DNA of 64,000 nt, taken from CAYGDP01 sp964348665 (lineage in GTDB: Bacteria > Verrucomicrobiota > Verrucomicrobiia > Palsa-1439 > CAYGDP01). Location of the stretch: NCBI GenBank assembly GCA_964348665.1, contig CAYGDP010000013.1:1-64000 (forward strand). Reading direction: 5' to 3'. The notes below the pieces were generated by a model. That model made no database searches. It saw only the letters and a program-made list of their open reading frames with translations, and was not told the origin of the DNA. A program made the translations under genes and the position numbers. Positions 26,869-36,703 of this stretch are shown piece after piece. Position 1 is the first letter of the stretch, and the number at the start of each line of letters is the position of its first letter.

Positions 26869-27633
26869 ATGAAAAATGTTGCCATCGCCATTTTGTTTTT
26901 TTGCATCGCCGGAGCCAGTTTTGCGGCGGAAGGGTATGATGACACTCCCTTTCTGCCCGATGGCAAGTGGCGTGTGCATGATAAGAACAGGCCGCGTCCG
27001 GATGTCGTCAAGCCTCCCACCGCGAGCGAGCAGCCCGCCAAACCACCCGTGGGCGCCATCGTCCTTTTTGATGGTACGGATTTGTCCAAATGGAACGGCA
27101 AATGGAAGGTTGAGAATGGATACATGGAAATCAACAAGACGGGGGGGGTGTCTACCAAAGAAGGGTTTGGTTCCTGCAAATTGCACATCGAATTCGCCAC
27201 TCCAAATCCGCCCTCCGGCAACGGTCAGGGACGAGGCAACAGCGGTGTTTATTTGATGGGCCGCTATGAAATCCAAGTTTTGGATTCTTACCAGAATGAG
27301 ACCTATGCCGATGGCCAGTGCGCCTCGGTCTATGGTCAGCACCCGCCACTCGTGAACGCCTGCCGGCCGCCCGGCGAATGGCAGACCTATGACATCACGT
27401 TCGAGGCGCCGACGTTCAAGGATGGCAAAGTTGCAAAGCCCGCCTATGTGACGGTACGTCACAACGGAGTACTGGTGCAAGATCGGACAGAAATCCTGGG
27501 CGCCGGCACGCATCGAAAACTCGCCACTTACCAGCCGCACGGCGATAAAGAACCCATCTCACTCCAAGACCACGGCAACCCCGTGCGATATCGCAATATC
27601 TGGATTGTTCCCTTGTTGCCAGGTGATAAGTAA
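26869..27633 (+). CDS. Secreted DUF1080 (3-keto-disaccharide hydrolase-type) protein
   Basis: The 254-residue product has a Sec signal (MKNVAIAILFFCIAGASFA) and one DUF1080 concanavalin-like domain from about residue 60: VLFDGTDLSKWNGKWKVENG, CKLHIEFATP, then GNSGVYLMGRYEIQVLDSY. DUF1080 proteins are abundant in PVC bacteria, and some hydrolyse 3-keto-glycosides. The core features N-S-G-V-Y and E-I-Q-V-L-D-S are intact. It stands alone between rpoN and an unknown secreted protein, with AAGGAG 12 nt before the start. Confidence 0.9.
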   Translation: MKNVAIAILFFCIAGASFAAEGYDDTPFLPDGKWRVHDKNRPRPDVVKPPTASEQPAKPPVGAIVLFDGTDLSKWNGKWKVENGYMEINKTGGVSTKEGFGSCKLHIEFATPNPPSGNGQGRGNSGVYLMGRYEIQVLDSYQNETYADGQCASVYGQHPPLVNACRPPGEWQTYDITFEAPTFKDGKVAKPAYVTVRHNGVLVQDRTEILGAGTHRKLATYQPHGDKEPISLQDHGNPVRYRNIWIVPLLPGDK

Positions 27634-27641
27634 TCCGTCCG

Positions 27642-28412
27642 ATGCATGTGAGAAGAAGGCATTTTGTCACCCGTATCTCGCCTCTGCTGTTGGTGCTGTC
27701 GCTTGTCGCGTCCACCGGTATCGCGTCCGAGGCAGACTGTCGGGCGTGCGGTTTTTGCACTGGAAAAAAAGACATCGCCGACGATATCACCGAGCGGCTC
27801 AATCGCTACATAGCGCAAGGAAAATCGGCAGAGTGGATTGCCCGGCGCGAGGGCGGCACATCGATCATCCACACTCCCATCGGGCGCTGGGCGAATCGTC
27901 ATTCGGAAGCCGTCTCGCCGGATCCCAATATTATCAAATACAAAGGGTCAGGTTTGCCTCAATGCCGGTTTTTCCATAGCTTCGAACGGTCTGTCATGAT
28001 CAACGGAGTTTGTCTCGGCACAGACAAACTTTCACATGTATTTCAGCAAGGATGGGAGTACTATAAAATCTCGGTTCGGGATGGGAAAGGAGATCTTCTT
28101 GCCGAACGCTATGGCGAATGGCTTGAGGGAAAAGAATTAAAAGAAGCGTATGCTACCGATGAATCGTATTTCCGCCAGCAACTCTCCGGTGGTTGGGTCA
28201 GTTATGGCAGGTATGGTCGTAACGCCAGCGGCGTGATCTCCCATGCGGATTTGGCAGCCAATCGCGCCGGCCTGCAAATGTATAAAGACATTGCCAATGG
28301 CCGGTTCAAAAATTTTTCCGATTACGTGAGCCCCGATTTTTGCGAGGAAGTGAATCTGAACGACTATTCGCCACGCATGAAAAAAATCGTCGAGCGAAAC
28401 GGGCGAAAATAA
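27642..28412 (+). CDS. Secreted protein of unknown family
   Basis: The 256-residue product has an Arg-rich N-terminus and a signal-type hydrophobic stretch (ISPLLLVLSLVASTGIASEA), followed by a mature region starting CRACGFC. Two segments look conserved: NGVCLGTDKLSHVFQQGWEYY and GVISHADLAANRAGLQMYKD, which carry Asp, His and aromatic residues spaced as in a possible active site. I do not recognise a named domain. It starts 9 bp after the DUF1080 gene, so the two may share a transcript. Confidence 0.75.
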   Translation: MHVRRRHFVTRISPLLLVLSLVASTGIASEADCRACGFCTGKKDIADDITERLNRYIAQGKSAEWIARREGGTSIIHTPIGRWANRHSEAVSPDPNIIKYKGSGLPQCRFFHSFERSVMINGVCLGTDKLSHVFQQGWEYYKISVRDGKGDLLAERYGEWLEGKELKEAYATDESYFRQQLSGGWVSYGRYGRNASGVISHADLAANRAGLQMYKDIANGRFKNFSDYVSPDFCEEVNLNDYSPRMKKIVERNGRK

Positions 28413-28427
28413 TCGCGCGGGGCGCGA
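28413..28427. other. Short hairpin after the unknown secreted protein gene
   Basis: TCGCGC (28413-28418) pairs with GCGCGA (28422-28427) over a GGG loop, immediately after the TAA stop. There is no T-run. It may be a weak terminator or chance. Confidence 0.25.
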
Positions 28428-28485
28428 ATCCACAGATTAATCCCATTGACGTTCCCTGCCAAGTCGCGTAAAAGACCGCCCACCT

Positions 28486-29418
28486 ATGAAATCGAAAATC
28501 GCCGTTTTTGGAGCAGGATTCGTCGGGGCCACCACCGCGCAGCGCATCGTCGAGCGCGAGTTGGCGGATGTAATGCTGATCGACGCGCCACAGACCGGCG
28601 ATATGCCCAAAGGAAAAGCGCTCGATATGATGGAGAGCGCCTGCCTCGAACGGTTTGACACGAAAATAGAAGGCTCGGTTGACCCTGCCGCCTGCACCGG
28701 CTCGGATGTTATTGTTATCACCGCTGGTGTCGCGCGCAAGCCGGGCATGAGCCGCGATGACCTTCTCAATATCAATGCGGGCATCGTAGGCGGGATCGCC
28801 GAGAATATCAAGAAACACGCGCCCAGCTCGATTGTTATTGTCGTGTCCAATCCGCTGGATGTGATGACGTTTCTCGCTGGCGCAAAACTTGGTTTTGCCA
28901 AGAACCGCGTCATGGGCATGGCGGGTGTGCTTGATAGCGCTCGGTTCCGGTGTTTTCTGGCGATGGAACTCGGCGTTTCGCATCGTGACGTGGACGCCAT
29001 GGTGCTCGGCGGCCACGGCGACGATATGGTGCCGCTCGTGCGTTACTCGACCGTCGGCGGAATCAAAGTCGAAGACCTTCTGCCAAAAGACAAACTGGAT
29101 GCCATCGTCACACGCACCCGCAACGGCGGCGCCGAGATCGTGAATCTTCTCAAAACAGGCTCCGCTTATTACGCGCCCGCGTCTTCGGTTGCCGAAATGG
29201 TTGCCAGCATGTTGCTCGATCAAAAGCGCGTGCTTCCCTGTGCTGCGTGGTGCACGGGACAATACGGCATCCAGGATCAATTTGTCGGCGTCCCGTGCGT
29301 CCTCGGCAAAGATGGCGTGGAGAAAATCATCGAACTGAAACTTTCCGCCGACGAACTAGCTTCCCTGAAAAAGAGCGCCGACCACGTCGCGGAGAGCGTG
29401 AAGAAGTTGAATTTATAA
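28486..29418 (+). CDS. mdh: Malate dehydrogenase (LDH-like type)
   Basis: The 310-residue sequence has the NAD-binding GAGFVGATTAQ loop with an acidic Asp at the end of beta-2 (LIDAPQTGD), the substrate loop VARKPGMSRDDLL with its arginines, SNPLDVMTFLAG, and the catalytic His in GGHGDDMVPL. Arg in the loop, where lactate dehydrogenases have Gln, favours malate over lactate. It interconverts malate and oxaloacetate in the TCA cycle. The gene is flanked by its own short intergenic spaces and appears monocistronic. Confidence 0.93.
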   Translation: MKSKIAVFGAGFVGATTAQRIVERELADVMLIDAPQTGDMPKGKALDMMESACLERFDTKIEGSVDPAACTGSDVIVITAGVARKPGMSRDDLLNINAGIVGGIAENIKKHAPSSIVIVVSNPLDVMTFLAGAKLGFAKNRVMGMAGVLDSARFRCFLAMELGVSHRDVDAMVLGGHGDDMVPLVRYSTVGGIKVEDLLPKDKLDAIVTRTRNGGAEIVNLLKTGSAYYAPASSVAEMVASMLLDQKRVLPCAAWCTGQYGIQDQFVGVPCVLGKDGVEKIIELKLSADELASLKKSADHVAESVKKLNL

Positions 29419-29473
29419 TTTGGCGATCAGCGTTCAGGAACCAGTCATCCGCTAGGATGTTAGAGTCGGAACG

Positions 29474-32400
29474 TTGAGAGCTGGCGGTTGGAAGTGTTTT
29501 GTGGGCAACGAGGGTCTGTTTGAAGTTGCGCTGGGTTCGTCGGCGATACCCCTGCTTCGTCGGCGGATCGAGGAGGGGGCTTTTTTGCGTCTGGATGGCG
29601 TTTCCTCTCCTGCTCGTCCGTTTCTGGCTGGGATTCTCGCCAAGTTATTTCCCGTCAGGCCAATTCTCGTCGTAACCGATGGACTGAAGTCACAGGAACA
29701 ATTCGCGCATGACTTCTCGGCTTATGCGAAGATCGGCGGACTTCCAGAGCCGCTGTTTTTTCCCGCTTGGGAAAATCTGCCACATGACGCCTCCCTCCCA
29801 AATGTGCAAACCGTATCGGATCGGCTGCAAGTCTTGAAGGCCATTGCGCCCCCAACCCCAAATCCATTCATCCCGCGTTACAATTGTAAAGAATTATCGA
29901 CCAATTCGATTTCGAGAATTGTCACCTCGATTCAAGCGATGATGCAAAAAACGATTGCGGCAATTCATTTGCGAGAGCGCACGCTTTCCCTTGGACGCGC
30001 CGGAGAACTGTCGTTCGATGATTTGCTGGCGCGCCTGGTGGCTCTCGGATTTCAACGTGTGCCAAAGGTCGAGCAAAAGGGGGAGTTCGCTGTTCGCGGC
30101 GGGATTGTGGACATGTTTCCTCTTGAGACAGACCAACCACTTCGGATTGAACTATTGGGCAATCGAATCGAGTCGTTTCGGTGGTTTGATCCCGTCACTC
30201 AAGTATCGTTTCGGGAAAATGACGATAGTCTTCGCGATACGATTGAAATCTCCGCCGTGAATGAATGGTCGTTCACACGTTCGAACCCCGATCTTGCGGT
30301 GTCGTTTCCTTCGTTATTGCCGCGAGGGACGATCGTATTACTGGATGATCTTAGTCGGATAGAAGATGCTGCGCAGCTTTTTGAAGAACAGTGGAATGAA
30401 GGTGCGCCGTCATGGATTTCCGGAAAGGATTTTTTTGACTCCACGAGAGCGATTCCAGATGGACGAGTGATTTCGATGTCGGATGAAATTTCCTCGCCCG
30501 TGGCTGCGGGAAAGGGTCAGCATGAATGCAGTCTTTGCTCGTTACAGATTTCGTCGCTCGAAGGTTTTCGTGCATGCGGGGAGGGGATGATCGCCGAGGC
30601 GCAGAGGAGACAATTCTTCAATCAAATGGCTGCGTGGAGAAGTGAGGGCTGGGCAGAGTTTGTGTTTTGCAACAATGATGGAGAACGTCGGCGGTTCATG
30701 GAGGTTGTCTCCGACTTGGGGTTAAAAGATTTTAAGCCGCACGTTGCCATCGCCCCCATTTCGGCCGGATTTATTTTCCCCGACGCAAAGGTGGTCGTTG
30801 TCAGCGATGCAGAAGTCTTTGGCCGATCCAAACAAGTGCGCCCCCGCAGACTTCGGTCCGCGACAGTTGCCGGAGTCACGCGGCGAATTGCGGACTACAG
30901 CGAACTGACTGAAGGCGATTACGTCGTTCATCTGCAGCATGGCATTGGCAAATACCTTGGACTCATCGTGCTTGAGGTTGGAGTTGAACGGATGAGACAG
31001 GAAGTCTTGGCGATCGAGTATAGGCAGATGGACGGCGACACTTCTCCGCCCAAGCTTTACGTGCCGGTGGATCAGGCTCATTTGGTCAGCAAATACGTCG
31101 GGTTTGGAAAGGCGACGCCGGAGTTGGACCGACTCGGAAGCAGTCGTTGGTCTCGCCGGAAAGCGGACGCGGAGCGCGCGGTGCGTGATTTGGCGGGTGG
31201 CTTGCTCGAAATCCAAGCCGCGAGAGCCGCGCTGAAAGGACACGCGTTTGCGCCAGATACATCCTGGCAGCGGGAAATGGAAGCCTCGTTCATTTATGAA
31301 GAGACGCCGGATCAGGTCACGGCCATCGAAGAAACTAAAACCGACATGGAATCGTCCCGTCCGATGGATCGCCTTCTGTGCGGCGACGTTGGCTACGGCA
31401 AGACGGAAGTCGCGATTCGCGCGGCATTCAAGGCGGTCATGGATGATAAACAGGTCGCCGTGTTGGTTCCGACGACGATCTTGGCGCAGCAGCATTGGAA
31501 CACATTTCGGGAACGGATGTCGGCGTATCCAGTGAAAATCGAGATGCTCTCGCGGTTTCGCACGAAGAGCGAACAAAAGAAGGTGATTGGCGAATTGCGC
31601 GAAGGCGCTGTGGACGTTGTCATTGGGACGCATCGTCTTTTGCAAGCGGATATCGCGTTCAAAAACCTTGGGCTTGTGGTGATCGACGAGGAACAGAGAT
31701 TTGGCGTGTTGCACAAGGAGAAGTTCAAGCAATTCCGAAAATTAGTGGACGTGCTCACGCTGACGGCCACGCCGATCCCGCGCACGTTGTATCTCTCGCT
31801 GACGGGTGCGCGCGATATGAGCACCATCGAGACGCCGCCGCATGACCGGTTGCCGGTGCAGACGATCGTGTGTGGATACGACGAGCGAGTGATTCGCGAC
31901 GCCATCCGCCGCGAACTTACCCGGCAAGGCCAAATCTATTTTTTGCACAACCGCGTTCAGAGCATCGAGAAAATGCGCGATCGCATTGTCGATCTCGTAC
32001 CCGAAGCACGGGTCGAAATTGGACACGGACAGATGCATGAGGACGAGTTGGAAGAGGTAATGAAGCGATTCATCAATGGCGATGTGGATGTCCTGCTCTG
32101 CACGACGATTGTCGAAAGCGGCTTGGATATTCCCAATGCCAACACGATTATCATTGATCGCGCCGATCGGTTTGGGCTTTCCGATTTGTATCAACTTCGC
32201 GGTCGCGTTGGTCGATACAAGCATCAAGCCTTCGCGTATTTGCTTCTGCCGCGCCACGCTCGATTGCTCGATACCGCCCGCAAACGCATCACCGCCATCA
32301 AGCAATACGCCCATCTCGGCGCGGGTTTCAAGGTCGCGATGCGCGACCTCGAAATTCGCGGTGCCGGAAATATCCTTGGCGCGGAACAGAGCGGCCACAT

Positions 32401-32893
32401 TGCCGCCATCGGATTCGAGTTGTACTGCCAGTTACTCAAAGAGAGCGTCGCGCGGCTCAAAGGCGAAGCCGTAAAACCGCGGCCGGTGGTCGAGATGAAG
32501 CTCGATTTTATCGCATTCGCGTCCGCATCGGTCGCTGACGGCCAAACGCCGGCTCAAATCCCGTTTGCGTACATTGGCGACTCCAAACAGCGGATTGAAA
32601 TTTACCGCAAAATCGCCCAATGCGTCGATCTGTCGGACGTCGACCGGCTTCGACGCGAGATTCGCGACCGGTTCGGACCGCTGCAACCTCCGGTTAAACT
32701 CCTTCTGGACGTGGCGGCGTTAAAAATCTGCTGTGGCACGCTTGGGGTTTCGGTGTTGGAGACGTCGGGCGATAAGATCATGATCCAGCGCGGCGGCGAC
32801 TATATCATGGTGGATGGCCGCTTTCCGCGCTTGACCGCCAAGCGCGCGACATCTAGAGTGGCCGAAATCCGAAAACTGGTCACTGTATTATGA
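29474..32893 (+). CDS. mfd: Transcription-repair coupling factor
   Basis: The 1,139-residue product has the UvrB-like N-terminal module (LEVALGS... to LPHDASLPNVQTVSDRLQVL), the RNA-polymerase interaction domain (GDYVVHLQHGIGKYLGL, about residue 480), and superfamily 2 helicase motifs: Walker A GDVGYGKTEVAIRAA, DEEQ box VIDEEQRFGV, TATPIPRTL and QLRGRVGR. A TRCF C-terminal domain follows. Mfd removes RNA polymerase stalled at lesions and recruits UvrA. The start is uncertain: TTG 29474 opens the frame, while GTG 29501 begins nearer the conserved sequence. Neither has a strong Shine-Dalgarno. The surA-like gene overlaps by ATGA. Confidence 0.95.
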   Translation: MRAGGWKCFVGNEGLFEVALGSSAIPLLRRRIEEGAFLRLDGVSSPARPFLAGILAKLFPVRPILVVTDGLKSQEQFAHDFSAYAKIGGLPEPLFFPAWENLPHDASLPNVQTVSDRLQVLKAIAPPTPNPFIPRYNCKELSTNSISRIVTSIQAMMQKTIAAIHLRERTLSLGRAGELSFDDLLARLVALGFQRVPKVEQKGEFAVRGGIVDMFPLETDQPLRIELLGNRIESFRWFDPVTQVSFRENDDSLRDTIEISAVNEWSFTRSNPDLAVSFPSLLPRGTIVLLDDLSRIEDAAQLFEEQWNEGAPSWISGKDFFDSTRAIPDGRVISMSDEISSPVAAGKGQHECSLCSLQISSLEGFRACGEGMIAEAQRRQFFNQMAAWRSEGWAEFVFCNNDGERRRFMEVVSDLGLKDFKPHVAIAPISAGFIFPDAKVVVVSDAEVFGRSKQVRPRRLRSATVAGVTRRIADYSELTEGDYVVHLQHGIGKYLGLIVLEVGVERMRQEVLAIEYRQMDGDTSPPKLYVPVDQAHLVSKYVGFGKATPELDRLGSSRWSRRKADAERAVRDLAGGLLEIQAARAALKGHAFAPDTSWQREMEASFIYEETPDQVTAIEETKTDMESSRPMDRLLCGDVGYGKTEVAIRAAFKAVMDDKQVAVLVPTTILAQQHWNTFRERMSAYPVKIEMLSRFRTKSEQKKVIGELREGAVDVVIGTHRLLQADIAFKNLGLVVIDEEQRFGVLHKEKFKQFRKLVDVLTLTATPIPRTLYLSLTGARDMSTIETPPHDRLPVQTIVCGYDERVIRDAIRRELTRQGQIYFLHNRVQSIEKMRDRIVDLVPEARVEIGHGQMHEDELEEVMKRFINGDVDVLLCTTIVESGLDIPNANTIIIDRADRFGLSDLYQLRGRVGRYKHQAFAYLLLPRHARLLDTARKRITAIKQYAHLGAGFKVAMRDLEIRGAGNILGAEQSGHIAAIGFELYCQLLKESVARLKGEAVKPRPVVEMKLDFIAFASASVADGQTPAQIPFAYIGDSKQRIEIYRKIAQCVDLSDVDRLRREIRDRFGPLQPPVKLLLDVAALKICCGTLGVSVLETSGDKIMIQRGGDYIMVDGRFPRLTAKRATSRVAEIRKLVTVL

Positions 32894-33864
32894 CGACTAA
32901 ACTATTTTATCTGGCGAGCTTGCTGGCCGTAATGAGTCTCTTCTCCCAAGAACCACCGAAATCACAACTGGTGGATGGTGTGGCGGCCGTGGTCAATGAC
33001 AAGGTCATTACTTTGGCGGAAGTCCGCGAGGCGTGCGCGCCGATTGAAGAAAGTCTGCGGAGCTCCGTGCGCGACCCGAAAGAATATCAGGAGCGAGTTC
33101 GCGCGGCGCGATTGGACACGCTGAATAAGCTTGTCGAGCGCGAGCTGATCCTTCAAGCATTTGCCAGTTTCACCGACGGGTCGGGCAAAGGGGTCAAGGT
33201 GCCGGAAGAATGGGTAGATCGCGAGGTGCGGGAGATCATCCAGCGCGAATACGACGGCGACCACCAAAAATTCGTGAAGACACTCCAGGGACAGGGCGGT
33301 ACGATGGCGGCGTTTCGGACGGCCATTCGAGAGCGGATCATCATCCAATTTATGCGCGAACGCGAGGTCTCCTCCAACATCTTTGTCTCTCCGTATAAAA
33401 TCGAGCAGTATTACAGCCAAAACGTGGAAAAGTTCAAAGTGGACGACCAGGTAAAACTTCGCCTGATTTTTATCAAAAAGACCGACACCAGCCGCGCAGC
33501 GGCGGATGCGGCGTTGGTGAAATTGAAGTCGGGCCAGAAGTTTGCCGACGTGGCACGAGAAGTCTCGGATGATCGCTTGACCAAAGACCGCGGTGGCGAA
33601 CTCGGGTGGGCGGCCCGGAAAGATTTGCGACCGGAGCTAGCGGGTGCCGCGTTCGCGTTAAAATCGGGCGAACCAAGCGGAGTCATTGAAACATCCGCGG
33701 GGTATTACATCGTTCAAGTCGAGGAAATCCGGCCCGCCCATCAGCGGTCGATCGCGGAAGTTCGCGATGAAGTGGAGAAGATTTTACGGCAACAGGAACA
33801 AGATCGGCTTCATCGAGAATGGATTGAGCGCCTGAAACGCAAAGCGCATATCCGGTATTATTAA
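32890..33864 (+). CDS. SurA-like periplasmic peptidyl-prolyl isomerase
   Basis: The 324-residue protein has a signal-type N-terminus (LFYLASLLAVMSLFS), a SurA-N-like chaperone domain starting VVNDKVITLAEV, and one parvulin domain (about residues 185-285) with DRLTKDRGGELGW and SGEPSGVIETSAGYYIVQVEE. Classical SurA has two parvulin domains, so this is the single-domain form. It would chaperone outer-membrane proteins. The start overlaps the mfd stop by 4 nt, an arrangement with no obvious functional link. Confidence 0.88.
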   Translation: MTTKLFYLASLLAVMSLFSQEPPKSQLVDGVAAVVNDKVITLAEVREACAPIEESLRSSVRDPKEYQERVRAARLDTLNKLVERELILQAFASFTDGSGKGVKVPEEWVDREVREIIQREYDGDHQKFVKTLQGQGGTMAAFRTAIRERIIIQFMREREVSSNIFVSPYKIEQYYSQNVEKFKVDDQVKLRLIFIKKTDTSRAAADAALVKLKSGQKFADVAREVSDDRLTKDRGGELGWAARKDLRPELAGAAFALKSGEPSGVIETSAGYYIVQVEEIRPAHQRSIAEVRDEVEKILRQQEQDRLHREWIERLKRKAHIRYY

Positions 33865-33875
33865 CCTTTTGTCTC

Positions 33876-34823
33876 ATGCCTTCGCCTCGTCTCATCGGGA
33901 TAACGCTGGGTGACGTCGCGGGCATCGGCCCCGAAGTCACTCTTAAAGCGCTCGCCTCCGGGAAAATCTCGCGGCGTTTCCACTACGTCATCATCGGTGA
34001 TTCGGCGATTGTGGACTTCACCGCGCGCCGTCTCAAAATCGGGGGTCGTGTCGAGGTCTGGCAATCCGGCGCCACAATGGAAAAAATCCGGCTGGGCGAG
34101 CCGAACCACGCTGCCGCTCGCGCGGCGCACGGGTGGATTATCGCGGGCGCGAGGCTTTGTATGGAAGGCAAACTCGCGGCTCTGGTGACCGCGCCGGTCA
34201 ACAAGGAAACCATCAGTTCAGCTGGAATCTCGTTTATTGGCGCGACCGAATTGCTCGCTAAAACCACTGGCACGAAAAAATTCGCGATGATGCTTCATAG
34301 TCCGCGCCTGAAAGTGTCGCCCGCCACCGGTCACATCGGTTTGCGGCAAGTTTGCAGCCAGCTGACTGCCGACCGGATTGTCGAGGTGGCTGAACTGACC
34401 GCTATTACGCTTCAGCGATTGGGAAAGAAACAACCGCGCATTGCCATTGCCGCTGTGAATCCGCACGCGGGCGACGGTGGATTGTTTGGGGATGAAGAGG
34501 CTCGCATTGTCGCGCCCGCTGTGAAACGCGCCCGGCGCTCTGGTCTGAATGTGACGGGGCCGGAACCGGGCGACACGATATTTTACCGGGCCTATCATGG
34601 AGAATTTGATGCAGTGGTGCCGATGTTTCACGATCAGGGGCTTGCTCCGTTCAAAGTGGTGGCGTTCGATGTTGGCGTGAACCTAACGATGGGGTTGCCG
34701 ATCGTTCGCACGTCGCCCGATCATGGGACGGCGTATACCATTGCGGGCAAGAACAAGGCGCGTCCCGATAGCATGATCGCATCCATCAATCTTGCGGCGC
34801 GGCTGGCGAACCGCCATTCTTGA
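33876..34823 (+). CDS. pdxA: 4-hydroxythreonine-4-phosphate dehydrogenase
   Basis: The 315-residue sequence matches PdxA along its length: LIGITLGDVAGIGPEVTLKAL at the start, TAPVNKETISSAG, FIGATELLA, AAVNPHAGDGGLFGDEE, VPMFHDQGLAPFKVV and DHGTAYTIAGKNKA. The metal-binding histidines in the GHIGL, HDQG and DHGT segments are present. It oxidises 4-phosphohydroxy-L-threonine in the DXP-dependent pyridoxal phosphate pathway. It follows the surA-like gene by 11 bp, as in the classic surA-pdxA-ksgA order; here rsmA follows after one inserted kinase gene. Confidence 0.96.
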   Translation: MPSPRLIGITLGDVAGIGPEVTLKALASGKISRRFHYVIIGDSAIVDFTARRLKIGGRVEVWQSGATMEKIRLGEPNHAAARAAHGWIIAGARLCMEGKLAALVTAPVNKETISSAGISFIGATELLAKTTGTKKFAMMLHSPRLKVSPATGHIGLRQVCSQLTADRIVEVAELTAITLQRLGKKQPRIAIAAVNPHAGDGGLFGDEEARIVAPAVKRARRSGLNVTGPEPGDTIFYRAYHGEFDAVVPMFHDQGLAPFKVVAFDVGVNLTMGLPIVRTSPDHGTAYTIAGKNKARPDSMIASINLAARLANRHS

Positions 34824-34843
34824 CCCTTGCTTTGTAGAGAGGT

Positions 34844-36691
34844 ATGGTGCGGCCTATGACGGAAAATGGAGATTTACCGCTACGGCAAGATTCTGCATCT
34901 CGCATGTCCCCTGCGGGTAATCCAGAAGAATGTCTTAACGCGACTCGTATTGGTACAAGTGCTGCGTCGAGTGCATCGGGTCGGATTGGGCGGGAGCCTC
35001 ATGTGGGTGATATGCTGGCGCATTATCGGCTGGTTGAGCGACTTGGCGCTGGCAGAATGGGAATAGTATTCAAGGCACACGAAGAGTCGCTCAAGCGTCA
35101 CGTCGCCATCAAAGTACTCTCCCCGGATTTGGCGGTTGATGGCGAATTTGCCGAGCGGTTTCTCCACGAGGCCCAAGCGATTGCCGCGTTGAGCCATCCG
35201 AACTTGGTCCACGTCTATTACACTGGTCGTCAAGAGAATTGGTTTTTTTTTGCGATGGAGTTGGTGGAAGGAAAGGCGCTTGATGAGCTATTGGAAGAAA
35301 AAAATCAACTGACCGAGGTGGATGCGTTATCCTATATTCGTCAAGCTGCGCTTGGACTTCAGCATGCCCATGAGCATGGGATCATCAATCGGGATGTGAA
35401 GCCCGCGAATCTCATGCTTACCCCCAATGGTTTGGTTAAGCTCGCTGACTTTGGACTCGCCAAGGTAATTAGCGACATCGGAGCCACCACCACGACCAAC
35501 ATGCATTCGGTCATCGGCACGCCGCTATACATGAGTCCCGAACAAGCCGAAGGTTCCCGTGTGGATCATCGAAGTGACATTTACTCTCTCGGCGCATCGC
35601 TCTACCATTTGATCGCCGGTCGTCCTCCATTTATTGGAGACACTCATATCATTATTCTGAAGCAACAGCTTCAAAATCGGTTTCCGCCATTGCGACGGTT
35701 CGCCCCGGCGCTTTCTGTTGCGACCGAGCAGATTGTCGCCAGGACCTTGGCCAAAAATCCTGAAGATCGTTACCAAAGCTATTCGGACTTGATTCATGAT
35801 CTCGATTCAGTACTCGATCCACGCCACTCGCAAAATGGTGGTGAATCGACATCCTCGATTCGCTCCCGGATGTGGACTCTCACAATGATCCTGGTGATTG
35901 TCGGGTTCGTATGGTTGTTCTTGGACAAGGTTCAACGCGAAGATCAACCACCACTGCGCCCACGTTCTTCCAACAAGCCGATGCCTGTGACAACTGCTCC
36001 GCTTGTCGCCAAACCTGTAATCCTCGAATCGCAACCGGAACCTTCCGTAACCGATCTCGCCCGTTGGCAAAAAGCGATCAATCTGCTGCCACTCATCGAC
36101 CCGAATCAAGACACTGTTGCGGGAGCCTGGCGATTGGAAAACGGAGAGCTGATTTGCGAAAAGGCTTGGGGCGCGCGCGTTATGATACCATTCAGCCCGC
36201 CCGAGGCATACGACTTCCGAATCGTATTTACTCGTCCTACCGAAAACAGGGATGTCGTGCAAATTTTATCCTACAAAACCAGATCGTTCACGTGGCATAT
36301 GGGCGCGCACGATAACCGCGTCTTCACGTTCGGTATGACGGCGGATACACGGATCGAGCGCGATCCCGCTGCGAAACGGGTGGAAAGCTGTCTCGAAAAC
36401 GGCCGCCAATATTCTTCTGTAGTGCAAGTCCGTCGAGACGGAGTCCGAGCCTATCTGGATGGTTTGCTTTTGATCGAGCGAAAGACCGACTTCAAAGAAG
36501 TCATGGCCAACGAGAACTGGGCTTTGCCAGACTCCACGTTGATCGGTGTCGGTTCCTGGGATCAATCCACAATTTTTCACCGGATTGAAGTGCTAGAACT
36601 CTCCGGCAAAGGTCAGTTTATTCGACCGGATGATCCTGCGGCAAAAGAGGCGGAGAACAAACGTAGTGGCACAACTCGACCCCGCCAATGA
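34844..36691 (+). CDS. Transmembrane Ser/Thr protein kinase with LamG/DUF1080-like sensor region
   Basis: The 615-residue product has a PknB-type kinase domain at about residues 60-325: Gly-loop LGAGRMGIVFKA, Lys90 in VAIKVL, catalytic loop IINRDVKPANLML (Asp184), DFG at 202-204 and SPEQAEG in place of APE. The catalytic-loop His of HRD is Asn182, unusual for an active kinase, though Asp, Lys and DFG are intact. A membrane helix at about 343-362 separates it from an extracytoplasmic beta-rich region (SVTDLARWQKAINLLPLIDPNQDTV onward) resembling DUF1080/LamG modules. It is inserted between pdxA and rsmA. ATG 34856 is an alternative start; GAGAGG lies just upstream of 34844. Confidence 0.9.
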   Translation: MVRPMTENGDLPLRQDSASRMSPAGNPEECLNATRIGTSAASSASGRIGREPHVGDMLAHYRLVERLGAGRMGIVFKAHEESLKRHVAIKVLSPDLAVDGEFAERFLHEAQAIAALSHPNLVHVYYTGRQENWFFFAMELVEGKALDELLEEKNQLTEVDALSYIRQAALGLQHAHEHGIINRDVKPANLMLTPNGLVKLADFGLAKVISDIGATTTTNMHSVIGTPLYMSPEQAEGSRVDHRSDIYSLGASLYHLIAGRPPFIGDTHIIILKQQLQNRFPPLRRFAPALSVATEQIVARTLAKNPEDRYQSYSDLIHDLDSVLDPRHSQNGGESTSSIRSRMWTLTMILVIVGFVWLFLDKVQREDQPPLRPRSSNKPMPVTTAPLVAKPVILESQPEPSVTDLARWQKAINLLPLIDPNQDTVAGAWRLENGELICEKAWGARVMIPFSPPEAYDFRIVFTRPTENRDVVQILSYKTRSFTWHMGAHDNRVFTFGMTADTRIERDPAAKRVESCLENGRQYSSVVQVRRDGVRAYLDGLLLIERKTDFKEVMANENWALPDSTLIGVGSWDQSTIFHRIEVLELSGKGQFIRPDDPAAKEAENKRSGTTRPRQ

Positions 36692-36703
36692 ACCGGCATT
36701 TGC

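Noticed and set aside
28306..29280. 324-residue minus-strand open frame opposite mdh
   Set aside because: It lies entirely antisense to a clear malate dehydrogenase and has no family features.
30722..31732. 336-residue minus-strand open frame inside mfd
   Set aside because: It is antisense to conserved helicase motifs and has no domain of its own.
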